Part shown: positions 1 through 7,403 of the stretch, piece after piece
Layout: each line of letters starts with the position of its first letter
Position numbering within the stretch: position 1 is the first letter of the stretch
NCBI GenBank assembly: GCA_038244535.1
Contig: JBBRTJ010000091.1
Coordinates: 1-14,628 of the forward strand
Source: JBBRTJ01 sp038244535
GTDB taxonomy: Bacteria; Actinomycetota; Acidimicrobiia; Acidimicrobiales; Ilumatobacteraceae
DNA: 14,628 bases
Direction of reading: 5' to 3'
Notes under the pieces: model-generated
Databases searched by the model: none
Told to the model about the DNA's origin: nothing
The model's input: only the letters and a program-made list of their open reading frames with translations
Program-made: the position numbers and the translations under genes

Positions 1-1794
1 GCTCAGCACCGCACCTGGGCCGCCATGGCCGACTGGGCGACGCGCCTCCTGCGCCGGTGGCTCGGCGCTGAGACGGTGCGCGAGCGCTGGCCTGCGGACG
101 AGGCCCGCGCCGCTGAGCAGGTCGAGGCCGCACTGGCTCGGCTCAGCGGGCTCGACGCCGTTGCTGGCGCCCCCAGCCTCGAGCTGCTCGCACAGTCGCT
201 GCGGGTCGAGCTCGATGGCCTGCCCAGCAGGCACGGCCGCGCCGGCGAGGGCGTCACCGTCGGCCCGCTCGGTGCCGGGCTGGCCCTCGACGCCGAGGTG
301 GTCATCATCGTGGGCCTGGCCGAAGGGGTCGTGCCCTCCCGCCCGAGCGAAGACTCGCTGCTCACCGATGCCGACCGGGCGCGGTCCGGAGGCGCGCTGC
401 CGGTCAGCAGCGACCTCGTCGCCCGCCAGCACCGCCAGCTGCTCGCGGCCGCGGCTGCTGCTCGCACCCGGCTCGTCCTGTGCGCCCCGCGAGGCGACCT
501 ACGCCGTACGGTCGATCGCCCGGTCTCGCGCTGGCTGCTCGACATCGTGTCCGAGCACCACGGCCGGCCCATCACCGAGCACGAGCTCCGGCGAGGCCAG
601 CTCGCCGGCGTCGAGGTCGTGCCGTCGTTCGCCGCTGCGCTCCGATCCTCCCCGCCAGCCACGGTCCACGAGCTCCGCATCCGCCACCGGCTGGCGGGGA
701 TCAACGACGACGACCCCGTGCTGACGCGCGCCCGCCGCCTGCTGGCTGGTCGACGCCAACCCGCCCTCACCGAGTTCGACGGCAACCTCACCGGGCTCGC
801 CGCACCGTACCGAGGCTCCGACGTGACCTCGGCGACCCGCCTCGAGGCCTACGCCCGCTGCCCCCACGCCTACCTCATGCGCTACGTGCTCCGGGTCAAC
901 GAGGTCACTGCGCCCGAGGAAGCGCTCACCATCTCAGCCATCGATCGTGGTCGTCTCCTGCACGAGGTGCTCGACCGCTTCATCAACTCGGCGCTGGCCC
1001 GTCCTCCCGGAGCGCGGCCCACGCCCGACGACCGCTGGAGCGTCGACGACCAGGCGCTCCTCATGGCCATGGCCGACGAGACGTTCGCCGCCTACGAGGC
1101 CCGTGGCCTCACCGGGGTACCGCTCCTGTGGCGGCGCGAGCAGGCCGCGCTCCGACGCGAGCTCAGCCGCTTCCTGGCCGACGACGACGAGCACCGACGT
1201 GCCGGCCGCTTCCAGCCGGTGGCCACCGAGCTGGCCTTCGGTCCCGACGCTCGGCTGCCATCGGTGGACGTCGCCGTATCCGGAGGCAGGATCGTCCGGC
1301 TCCGAGGCTCCATCGACCGCCTCGATCGCTCCGAGTCAGGTGCCCTCCTCGTCACCGACTACAAGTCCGGTGCGAACCGACCCGAGGGTCGCCCCGAGTC
1401 CTGGTTCGACCACGGGCGCAAGCTGCAGCTCCCCGCGTACGCGCTTGCGGCCCGGGCCAGCGGACTCGCCGGCCCGTCCGAGCACGAGCCTGCCGTCTCG
1501 GTGCGCTACTGGTTCCTCACCGAGCGAGGCGGGGGCGCCGAGCTGCGCTACGACGTCGACGACAGCGTCCTTGATCGCTACGCCACGATCGTCGGCGCCA
1601 TCGCCGAGGGCATGGCCGGTGGCGTGTTCCCGGCCTTCCCTGACCCGCCTGCCGATCGTGCCGGTTACGTCTCGTGCCCGTACTGCGACCCGGACGGGCT
1701 GGGAACCGCTGAGCGCTACCGCGAGTGGCAGGCCAAGCAGCGTGACCCGCTCGTGCAGCACCTGCTCACCGGGCTCGGAGGTTCCGATGCCTGA
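1..1794 (+). CDS. AddB-like helicase/nuclease subunit with PD-(D/E)XK domain (5' end outside window)
   Basis: Probably the partner subunit of an AddAB/AdnAB-type enzyme that resects double-strand breaks for homologous recombination in the cytoplasm. The frame is open to base 1, so the true start is upstream; numbering here counts from the internal ATG at 25. Residues about 75-180 resemble the degenerate second helicase domain of AddB, with a GLAEGVVPSRPSEDSLLTDA stretch. From about residue 270 a RecB-family nuclease follows: LLHEVL with His313, GSIDRLD with Asp431, TDYKSG with Asp445 and Lys447, then a QLPAYA helix. Cysteines at 279, 551 and 554 match the AddB iron-sulfur positions, but the usual fourth cysteine is not seen. 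The stop overlaps the next gene by 8 bases, implying coupled translation. Whether the missing N-terminal part has a working ATPase site (AdnB) or a dead one (AddB) cannot be seen. Family assignment is firm; subunit identity is inferred. Confidence 0.85.
   Translation, partial: AQHRTWAAMADWATRLLRRWLGAETVRERWPADEARAAEQVEAALARLSGLDAVAGAPSLELLAQSLRVELDGLPSRHGRAGEGVTVGPLGAGLALDAEVVIIVGLAEGVVPSRPSEDSLLTDADRARSGGALPVSSDLVARQHRQLLAAAAAARTRLVLCAPRGDLRRTVDRPVSRWLLDIVSEHHGRPITEHELRRGQLAGVEVVPSFAAALRSSPPATVHELRIRHRLAGINDDDPVLTRARRLLAGRRQPALTEFDGNLTGLAAPYRGSDVTSATRLEAYARCPHAYLMRYVLRVNEVTAPEEALTISAIDRGRLLHEVLDRFINSALARPPGARPTPDDRWSVDDQALLMAMADETFAAYEARGLTGVPLLWRREQAALRRELSRFLADDDEHRRAGRFQPVATELAFGPDARLPSVDVAVSGGRIVRLRGSIDRLDRSESGALLVTDYKSGANRPEGRPESWFDHGRKLQLPAYALAARASGLAGPSEHEPAVSVRYWFLTERGGGAELRYDVDDSVLDRYATIVGAIAEGMAGGVFPAFPDPPADRAGYVSCPYCDPDGLGTAERYREWQAKQRDPLVQHLLTGLGGSDA
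1777..1781 (+). promoter_or_regulatory. Ribosome binding site fixing the start of the helicase gene
   Basis: A GGAGG core lies 5 bases before the ATG at 1787, inside the last codons of the AddB-like gene. It supports 1787 over the far upstream ATG at 947 in the same frame, which would require an 848-base overlap with the AddB-like gene. Confidence 0.8.
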
Positions 1795-4700
1795 CCATGA
1801 CCCGTCTGACCCGTCCGACCCGTCTGACCTGCCCGACCTGCCCGACCCGTCCGAGCTGCCCGACCGCGACGCCCGCCAGCGGATCGCGGAGGCCCTCGAC
1901 GAGGACCTCTTCGTCGAGGCCGGCGCCGGGTCCGGCAAGACTGCCACGCTGGTCACCCGGCTCGTCGACCTCGTCGTTCGCTCCGGCATCGAGCTGTGCC
2001 ACATCGCCGCCATCACCTTCACCGAGAAGGCGGCCGCCGAGCTGTGCCAGCGGGTGCGCACCGAGCTCACCAAGGCCGCCGCTTCCGGCGACGCAACAAC
2101 CGCCGAGCGCGGTCGCGTCGCACTCGAGCAGCTCGACGGTGCCGCCGTCGGAACGCTCCATGCGTTCGCGCAGCGACTCCTGACCGCCCACCCCATCGAG
2201 GTCGGCCTTCCACCGCGGCTCGAACTGCTCGACGAGGTCGGATCCAGCCTGGCGTTCGAGGCCCGTTGGTCCGCGCTGCGCCGCACCCTGTACACCGACG
2301 AGGGGCTCACCGACCTGCTGCTCGTGGGCATGGCTTGCGGCATCGAGGATCGTCACCTGCGCCAGGTGGCGGTCGCCTTCGGTGCCAACCACGACCTGCT
2401 CGACCCACTGCCCGAGGTTCGGCCAACGCTCCCGTCGCTCGACCTGCAACCCGAGCTCGACGCGCTGCTCACCATCTGCCAGCAGCGCCACGGCATCGAT
2501 CCTGCCGACCTGCTCGCGGTCGAGATGGATCGCATCGAGCGCGAGATCCACGCCATCGCTCGCCTGGCCGACCCGATCGACCGGCTTCAGAAGACCCGGC
2601 TGCTCAAGGCCACGGCCGGCGCGAGCCGAGGGACCAAGGGAGCGTGGGCGCCGATGGTCGTGACCGAGGTTCGCGCCGAGCTGAAAGGTGCCGTCGCCGA
2701 CCTCCAGGCTGCCATCGACGCCATCGGCAACGGCTGCCTCCGGGGGCTCGCCCACGAGCTCGCCCGCTTCACCCTCGCCGCCGCCGACGCCCGCCGGACC
2801 GAGGGTCGCCTCGAGTTCCACGACCTGCTCGTGCTCGCTCGCCGGCTGGTCCGCGACCCGATCCACGGTCTGAGCGTGCGAGCGGCGCTGCACCAGACCT
2901 ACCAGCGGCTCCTGCTCGACGAGCTGCAGGACACCGACCCGATCCAGCTCGAGCTGGCCCGCCGGCTCGCCGCGCCACCCGTCACGGGCGGCGACGCCCT
3001 CGATGGGCTTCGGTCCGTCCCTGGGCGACTGTTCGTCGTCGGCGACCCGAAGCAATCGATCTACCGGTTCCGGCGGGCTGACATCGAGCTGTTCCTCTCA
3101 GCCCGCGCGCAGATCGGCAGGGCGCCGGTGTCGCTCACCACCAACTTCCGTTCGACCACGCCTGTGATCGAGTGGATCAACGCCGTGTTCGCGCTGCTCA
3201 TCACGCCGATCCCGGGGCGCCAGCCCGAGTACCAGGCGCTCCAACCGGTGCGGCCAGCCGCTCCCGACGGCCCAGCCGTCTCCGTCGTGGGCGCCGCCGC
3301 CCACGCCAACGGCACGAAGGCCGACGAGGTGCGCCGCCTCGAGGCCGCCGACATCGTGGCTGCCATCCAGACCGCGCTCGCCGAGGGGTGGAGCGTCCAC
3401 GACGCTGACGGGGCGGATGGTTGGCGCCCGGCCCGGCCCGACGACGTCGCCGTGCTCCTGCCCGCCCGAACCTCATTGCCTGCGCTCGAAGCCGCCCTTG
3501 CCGAGGCCGGACTGCCCTACCGGACGGAGAGCAGCTCGCTCGTCTACGCCACCCCCGAGATCCGCGAGATGCTCCTCGCCCTCAAGGCCGTCGACGACCC
3601 CAGTGACGAGCTCGCCATCGTGAGTGCGCTGCGCTCACCGCTGTTTGGTTGCAGCGACCGGGACCTCTACGAGCACCGGGTCGTCGAGGGACGGCGTTGG
3701 GACCTCACGCGCCTGCCCACGCCGTCTGGGGCGGACGCGACCGCGGCCCCGGCCCCAGTGGCCGAGAGCCTGGCCCTGCTCGCCGAGCTCGTCGCCGCCA
3801 AGCCGTGGAGCACCCCGAGCGCCCTCCTCGAGCTGCTCGTCGAGCGCTGTCGCGTGCTCGAGCTGGCGGTCGACCGCGGTCGGCCCGACGACGTCTGGCG
3901 CCGGGTCCGCTTCGTGATCGACCAGGCCCGGGCGTGGAGCGATGCCGGGGGCGGCGCCGACCTGCGCTCCTACCTCGCGTGGGTGCACCGGCAGGCCGAC
4001 GGCACCGGCCGCACGGTCGAAGCGGTGCTCCCCGAGACCAACGACCGTTCGGTGCGGATCATGACCATCCACGCCGCCAAGGGCCTCGAATTCCCGATCG
4101 TGGTGGTCTCCGGGCTCTCCACCAGACCCAGCGGCAACCGCAGCGGGGCGGCCGTGCTGTGGGACCGCGACGGGACGTACCAGCTCAAGATCGCCGGGGC
4201 CCAGACGACCGAGTTCGACGAACGTCAGGCCATCGACGAGCAGATGGATCACGACGAGCGGATCCGTCTGCTCTACGTCGCCTGCACGAGGGCCCGCGAC
4301 CACCTGGTGGTGAGCCTCCACCGCACCGAACCGAGCGCCAAGGGACCACCAGAACCTCACCGGCGACCGAGCGCCCAGCTGCTGGCCGATGCTGGCGCGC
4401 TCGACGCCGCCACCGCCGCCCTGCCCCGACCGGACTGGGTCCCCCACCCGTGGGTCGCCACTGCCGCTGCCGCCACCGTGAGCGCCCACGAGGCTGAGGA
4501 CGCGCTTGCCAGCGTCGAGTCCTGGGAGGCCACGCACGCGGCGCTCCTGGCGGTGGTCGGGCGCTCCCGCACGATCAGTGCCACCCGGCTCGCCCGCGAC
4601 GCCCGCTCGGGTGCGGCCGGGGCCGAGGCCGATCCAAACCAAGCGGTCGACCCCGCGCTGGCCAAGGACCCCCCCGACCTCGAGCTGCCGCCCTGGCACA

Positions 4701-5266
4701 AGGGCCGCTACGGCACCGCCATCGGCCGAGCCGTCCACGGCGTGCTGCAGACCATCGACTTCGAGCCGGCGCCGTCCGAGCTCGCGGCCACCGTGGCCGC
4801 GCAGGCCGCCGCGGAAGGCGTACTCGGCATGGAGGCGACCATCGCGGCACTGGTGAGGGCCGCCCTCGGCTCGACCGCGGTGCGAGCCGCCGCTGCCGCG
4901 CCCCGGCACTGGCGCGAGGTCTACGTCGCCGCCCCCTTCGACGACGTCGTGCTCGAGGGCTACGTCGACCTCCTGGTGGAGGGGCCCGACGGGCTCACTG
5001 TGGTCGACTACAAGACCGACGCGGCCGCGTCGGAGGGCGAGCTCGACGCCAAGGTCGAGCGCTACCGCCTGCAGGCTGCGGCGTACGCGCTCGCCGTCGA
5101 GGCAACCACCGGACGCCCGGTGCCGGCGTGCACCTTCGTGTTCTGCGCCCCCGAAGGCGCGGTCGAGCGAACCATCGCCGGTGACGCGCTCATCGCCGCA
5201 GTGGCCGAGGCGCGAACGCTCATCACGCGTAGCGTCCCCACCGGATCCGCAGCACCAGGCGCTTGA
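1787..5266 (+). CDS. UvrD/Rep-family ATP-dependent helicase-nuclease (AddA/AdnA-like)
   Basis: A 1159-residue superfamily 1A DNA helicase fused to a C-terminal RecB-type nuclease, expected to unwind and degrade DNA ends with the product of the preceding gene. Visible motifs in order: Walker A EAGAGSGKT (Lys51), motif II DELQDTD (Asp378-Glu379), motif III region VVGDPKQSIYRFR from about 417, TTNFRST (motif IV region), motif V TIHAAKGLEF (760-769), motif VI LLYVACTRAR (828-837). The nuclease domain has GRAVHGVL (His984), GYVDLL (Asp1061) and VVDYKTD (Asp1074, Lys1076), so both engines look active. Length fits AddA/AdnA. The start at 1787 has a GGAGG site and overlaps the upstream stop by 8 bases. 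Oddities: a DPS/DLP three-residue repeat precedes the Walker A region, and the 3' end overlaps an opposing gene by 44 bases. Choosing between AddA and AdnA needs the complete partner. Confidence 0.92.
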   Translation: MPDHDPSDPSDPSDLPDLPDPSELPDRDARQRIAEALDEDLFVEAGAGSGKTATLVTRLVDLVVRSGIELCHIAAITFTEKAAAELCQRVRTELTKAAASGDATTAERGRVALEQLDGAAVGTLHAFAQRLLTAHPIEVGLPPRLELLDEVGSSLAFEARWSALRRTLYTDEGLTDLLLVGMACGIEDRHLRQVAVAFGANHDLLDPLPEVRPTLPSLDLQPELDALLTICQQRHGIDPADLLAVEMDRIEREIHAIARLADPIDRLQKTRLLKATAGASRGTKGAWAPMVVTEVRAELKGAVADLQAAIDAIGNGCLRGLAHELARFTLAAADARRTEGRLEFHDLLVLARRLVRDPIHGLSVRAALHQTYQRLLLDELQDTDPIQLELARRLAAPPVTGGDALDGLRSVPGRLFVVGDPKQSIYRFRRADIELFLSARAQIGRAPVSLTTNFRSTTPVIEWINAVFALLITPIPGRQPEYQALQPVRPAAPDGPAVSVVGAAAHANGTKADEVRRLEAADIVAAIQTALAEGWSVHDADGADGWRPARPDDVAVLLPARTSLPALEAALAEAGLPYRTESSSLVYATPEIREMLLALKAVDDPSDELAIVSALRSPLFGCSDRDLYEHRVVEGRRWDLTRLPTPSGADATAAPAPVAESLALLAELVAAKPWSTPSALLELLVERCRVLELAVDRGRPDDVWRRVRFVIDQARAWSDAGGGADLRSYLAWVHRQADGTGRTVEAVLPETNDRSVRIMTIHAAKGLEFPIVVVSGLSTRPSGNRSGAAVLWDRDGTYQLKIAGAQTTEFDERQAIDEQMDHDERIRLLYVACTRARDHLVVSLHRTEPSAKGPPEPHRRPSAQLLADAGALDAATAALPRPDWVPHPWVATAAAATVSAHEAEDALASVESWEATHAALLAVVGRSRTISATRLARDARSGAAGAEADPNQAVDPALAKDPPDLELPPWHKGRYGTAIGRAVHGVLQTIDFEPAPSELAATVAAQAAAEGVLGMEATIAALVRAALGSTAVRAAAAAPRHWREVYVAAPFDDVVLEGYVDLLVEGPDGLTVVDYKTDAAASEGELDAKVERYRLQAAAYALAVEATTGRPVPACTFVFCAPEGAVERTIAGDALIAAVAEARTLITRSVPTGSAAPGA
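1799..1861 (+). repeat. Seven tandem 9-base units in the helicase gene
   Basis: Seven in-frame 9-base units follow the pattern GACCCGTCY or GASCTGCCC and encode Asp-Pro-Ser, Asp-Leu-Pro or Glu-Leu-Pro. They form an acidic, proline-rich, probably disordered extension before the helicase core. Units 1 and 3 are identical, units 2 and 6 are identical, and units 4 and 5 are identical, which suggests slippage or duplication. Confidence 0.85.
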
Positions 5267-5795
5267 GCATCACGAGCAACCCCAGGAGCAGCAGCATCGC
5301 CACCACCGGGGTGGCAATGGCCAGAACCACCTGACGCCACTCGCCGAGCAAGGGCGACAGCAGGCCGGTATCGATGGCCGAGCCGTTGCCAAAGCGGGTC
5401 GCCGCGAAGCAGCCGTCGCCCCCCGCGCTCACCTTGGCCTGCAGGCGCGGAGCAGCGTCAGGCCCACCAAGCCCCGTCTGGCTCACGATCCTCGGCGAAG
5501 TGCGTGCGCTCACGTCGTACTGCTGGCCGAGGTGCAGGTGACGGCTGTCGTTGCCGAAGTCGACGGTGGCCATGCGGCCGTCGATGGCACCGACCTTCAC
5601 CGCCGACACCGCGAAGGTGACTGTGTCGGCCTGCCGGCTGACTGCTTCACCGATGAACTGGACCGGGGCGCCGAAGCCGCGCTCCTGGCAGCTCAGCACC
5701 ACGTCGGCAGCCATGGCCGGCGCGCCGACCGTCGCGACGGTGAGGGAGGCGCCGCCGGCCACGACCAGCGCCACCGCAACCCATCGCCGGCCCAT
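5223..5795 (-). CDS. Exported protein with signal peptide and C-terminal membrane anchor, unknown function
   Basis: I do not recognise this 190-residue protein. The N-terminus is a textbook signal peptide: MGRRW, a hydrophobic stretch at about 6-22, and a cleavage-like APAMAAD near residue 29-30. The mature part is beta-rich in appearance with only two cysteines, 36 and 129, a possible disulfide pair. A hydrophobic segment at about 156-178 followed by KRLVLRIRWGRY suggests one membrane helix with a basic cytoplasmic tail. So the bulk should face outward, anchored at the C-terminus. The upstream enoyl-CoA hydratase gene ends in a TGA overlapping a GTG at 5801, two codons before this ATG. Start could therefore be GTG 5801 with a GTGA overlap; either way expression looks coupled. 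The last 44 bases run opposite to the helicase 3' end. Confidence 0.7.
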   Translation of the reverse strand: MGRRWVAVALVVAGGASLTVATVGAPAMAADVVLSCQERGFGAPVQFIGEAVSRQADTVTFAVSAVKVGAIDGRMATVDFGNDSRHLHLGQQYDVSARTSPRIVSQTGLGGPDAAPRLQAKVSAGGDGCFAATRFGNGSAIDTGLLSPLLGEWRQVVLAIATPVVAMLLLLGLLVMLKRLVLRIRWGRYA

Positions 5796-5797
5796 GC

Positions 5798-6580
5798 TCA
5801 CCGACCGTTGAAGCTTGGCGTGCGCTTCTGCACGAAGGCGGCCATGGCCTCGGCCGTGTCCTTGGTGGCGAAGTTGACGGTCTGCGCCGCGCCCTCGTCG
5901 TGCAGCGCCTGCTCGAGCGTGACCTCGAAGGCGTTGTTCAGCAGGCGCTTGGACTGGGCCAGCGCGATGGGCGGTCCCGCCGCCAGGCGAAGAGCCCATT
6001 CGTCGACGAAGGCATCGAGCGAGTCGGCCGGCACCACCCGGTTGACGAGCCCGAGTCCCTCGGCCTCCTTGGCCGACAAGATGTCGGCGAAGAGCGCCAG
6101 CTCCTTGGCCTTGTGCAGGCCGACGAGGCGGGGCAGCAGCCACGAGCCCCCGAAGTCGAGCGACAGCCCACGCTTGGCGAAGATCTCGGTGAAGCGGGCC
6201 TCGTCCGACGCCACGATCAGGTCGCAACCGAGCGCTAGGTTGCACCCGGCACCAGCGGCGACACCGCCGACCTTGGCGATGGTCGGCTGCACCAAGCGGT
6301 GAAGTGCCAGGCACACGTCGGCGACGTGGCGCATGTTGTGGAGGCCGTGACGAGCCACGGTCCCGGTATCAGCCCCGCCCCCCGACAGGTCTGCTCCGGA
6401 GCAGAACGCACCGCCCGCTCCGGTGATCACCACGACCCGATCGGCATCGCTGGCGTCGATCTCGCGAAACGTGGCGAGGAGCTCGTCCCACATGACGCCG
6501 TTGATCGCGTTCTTCTTCTCCGGCCGGTTCAAGGTGATGGTCACGATGCCATCACGGCGGCTCACGTCGATGGTCTCCAT
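5798..6580 (-). CDS. Enoyl-CoA hydratase/isomerase family protein (crotonase fold)
   Basis: A 260-residue crotonase-family enzyme acting on an acyl-CoA thioester in the cytoplasm. NRPEKKNAIN (18-27), AFCSGADL (58-65) and GGVAAGAGCNLALGCD (105-120) form the CoA-binding and oxyanion-hole core. The two catalytic glutamates of classical hydratases are not conserved: the first position is Asn114 in GAGCNLALGCD, and the segment of the second reads RFTEIFAKRGLSLDFGGSW, with Asp142 placed like the single catalytic Asp of PaaG-type isomerases. That favours an isomerase or other single-acid chemistry over simple hydration; the substrate is unknown. ATG 6580 is chosen because the conserved N-terminus begins there. 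No strong Shine-Dalgarno is seen, but a -10-like box lies 8 bases upstream, consistent with a leaderless transcript. Confidence 0.9.
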   Translation of the reverse strand: METIDVSRRDGIVTITLNRPEKKNAINGVMWDELLATFREIDASDADRVVVITGAGGAFCSGADLSGGGADTGTVARHGLHNMRHVADVCLALHRLVQPTIAKVGGVAAGAGCNLALGCDLIVASDEARFTEIFAKRGLSLDFGGSWLLPRLVGLHKAKELALFADILSAKEAEGLGLVNRVVPADSLDAFVDEWALRLAAGPPIALAQSKRLLNNAFEVTLEQALHDEGAAQTVNFATKDTAEAMAAFVQKRTPSFNGR

Positions 6581-6588
6581 GGCCCCGG

Positions 6589-6594
6589 ACCATA
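6589..6594 (-). promoter_or_regulatory. Candidate -10 box for the enoyl-CoA hydratase gene
   Basis: On the minus strand TATGGT fits the actinobacterial TANNNT -10 pattern and ends 8 bases before ATG 6580, which would put the transcript start at or within about 2 bases of the start codon. No convincing -35 was seen. It overlaps the opposing box at 6591-6596. Confidence 0.35.
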
Positions 6595-6596
6595 CT
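6591..6596 (+). promoter_or_regulatory. Candidate -10 box for the small membrane protein gene
   Basis: CATACT matches TATAAT at four of six positions and ends 7 bases before GTG 6604, the geometry expected of a leaderless actinobacterial transcript. It shares four bases with the opposing -10-like box. No clear -35. Confidence 0.35.
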
Positions 6597-6603
6597 GCTG
6601 GCC

Positions 6604-6714
6604 GTGGGCCTCAATCCGTACCGCCAGCACCGCCGCCGTACGAGCGACTACGTGATGGTGGCGGCCGGGCTGGCGGCCGCACTGGTGCTCGTCGCCTGGG
6701 CCTTCTTCGGCTGA
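6604..6714 (+). CDS. Small single-pass membrane protein, 36 residues
   Basis: Reading from GTG 6604 gives a 36-residue protein: a short basic N-terminus (VGLNPYRQHRRRTSDYV) followed by a clean hydrophobic helix (MVAAGLAAALVLVAWAFFG) and TGA. The layout predicts one transmembrane segment with the basic end inside. A gene call is supported by occupying an otherwise empty gap, a -10-like box at leaderless distance, and codon use typical of the region. The sequence is reminiscent of tiny proteins I recall from Acidimicrobiia, but that is memory and not a search. Function unknown. It diverges from the enoyl-CoA hydratase gene and converges on the LysE gene, 28 bases away. Confidence 0.6.
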   Translation: MGLNPYRQHRRRTSDYVMVAAGLAAALVLVAWAFFG

Positions 6715-6742
6715 CCGCCCGGCTTCAGGGGCAGTGCCGTCG

Positions 6743-7384
6743 TCAGTCCTTGCGACCGGTCAGAGCGAGACGCACGCCGAGCCCGATCATGACCAGCCCA
6801 CTGGTCCCCCCGATGACCGCCAGTCGCCTGGGTGAGCGGGCCAGCCACCCGCGGGCAGTACCGGCCGCCAGGCCCCACGTTCCATCAGACACGAACGCGA
6901 TGAGCACGAAGATCATCCCGAGCACCAGGAGCTGGAACGGCACCCCGCCCGCCGAGCGGTCGACGAACTGCGGGAGGATGGCGGCGAAGAACACCATGGC
7001 CTTCGGGTTCGTGAGGCCGACCACGAAGCCCTCGCGCACGATCCGGGCGCGGCAGATCCGTGCGGGAGGGCCGGCCGCCAATGCACCGGCCAGCGACCGG
7101 CGGTGCCGGAAGGCCTGCACGCCGAGGTAGACGAGGTAGGCCGCTCCGGCAAGCTTGATGGCGGTGAAGACGGTGATCGATCGCTCGACGATCGATCCGA
7201 TGCCCACCGCCACGGCGATGACCTGCACGTACACGCCGAGGCAGTTGCCGACGACGGTCGCGATGGCCGCCCGGCGGCCGAGGCTGACCCCACGGCTGAT
7301 CACGAACAGCACGCTCGGGCCGGGCACCACGATGATGGCAAACGCCGTGAGGGCGAACGCAAGGACGTGGTCGGGCGGCGGCAC
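6743..7384 (-). CDS. LysE/RhtB-family amino acid exporter
   Basis: A 213-residue membrane protein of the LysE/RhtB family, which exports amino acids or related small metabolites by proton-coupled transport. The family signature is visible near the N-terminus: VVPGPSVLFVISRGVSLGRR (19-38) followed by a hydrophobic GNCLG helix. Other helices lie at about 72-92, 152-172 and 188-208, and the conserved GLTNPKAMVFFAAILPQF is at 123-140. The frame extends upstream to 7510, but that extension lies within the permease gene and is not membrane-like, so GTG 7384 is preferred; it gives normal family length. TAGGGT at 7393-7398 lies 8 bases upstream and could drive a leaderless message independent of the ABC genes. 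Substrate cannot be told from sequence. Confidence 0.88.
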   Translation of the reverse strand: MPPPDHVLAFALTAFAIIVVPGPSVLFVISRGVSLGRRAAIATVVGNCLGVYVQVIAVAVGIGSIVERSITVFTAIKLAGAAYLVYLGVQAFRHRRSLAGALAAGPPARICRARIVREGFVVGLTNPKAMVFFAAILPQFVDRSAGGVPFQLLVLGMIFVLIAFVSDGTWGLAAGTARGWLARSPRRLAVIGGTSGLVMIGLGVRLALTGRKD

Positions 7385-7392
7385 GAGCGTGA

Positions 7393-7398
7393 ACCCTA
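7393..7398 (-). promoter_or_regulatory. Candidate -10 box for the LysE gene
   Basis: Minus-strand TAGGGT fits TANNNT, 8 bases before GTG 7384, in the 19-base gap after the permease stop. No Shine-Dalgarno is visible there, which agrees with leaderless initiation. No clear -35. Confidence 0.3.
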
Positions 7399-7403
7399 GG
7401 GAC

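Noticed and set aside
947..1786. Upstream extension of the helicase frame to ATG 947
   Set aside because: Would overlap the AddB-like nuclease domain by 848 bases; its translation is Ser/Arg/Pro-rich noise, while 1787 has a good ribosome site.
1766..3055. Long minus-strand open frame (429 codons) opposite the helicase gene
   Set aside because: It lies wholly antisense to conserved helicase motifs, has low-complexity Gly/Glu/Val-rich sequence and no recognisable domain; high GC leaves such frames open.
3635..4909. Minus-strand open frame (424 codons) opposite the helicase gene
   Set aside because: Antisense to motifs V and VI of the helicase, with no family signature; a codon-bias shadow.
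5796..6314. Extension of the exported-protein frame to 6314
   Set aside because: It covers the enoyl-CoA hydratase gene in another frame and would bury the signal peptide in the middle of the protein.
6715..6742. Bidirectional terminator between the small membrane protein gene and lysE gene
   Set aside because: Only a 4-base-pair stem could be drawn and there is no T-run on either strand.
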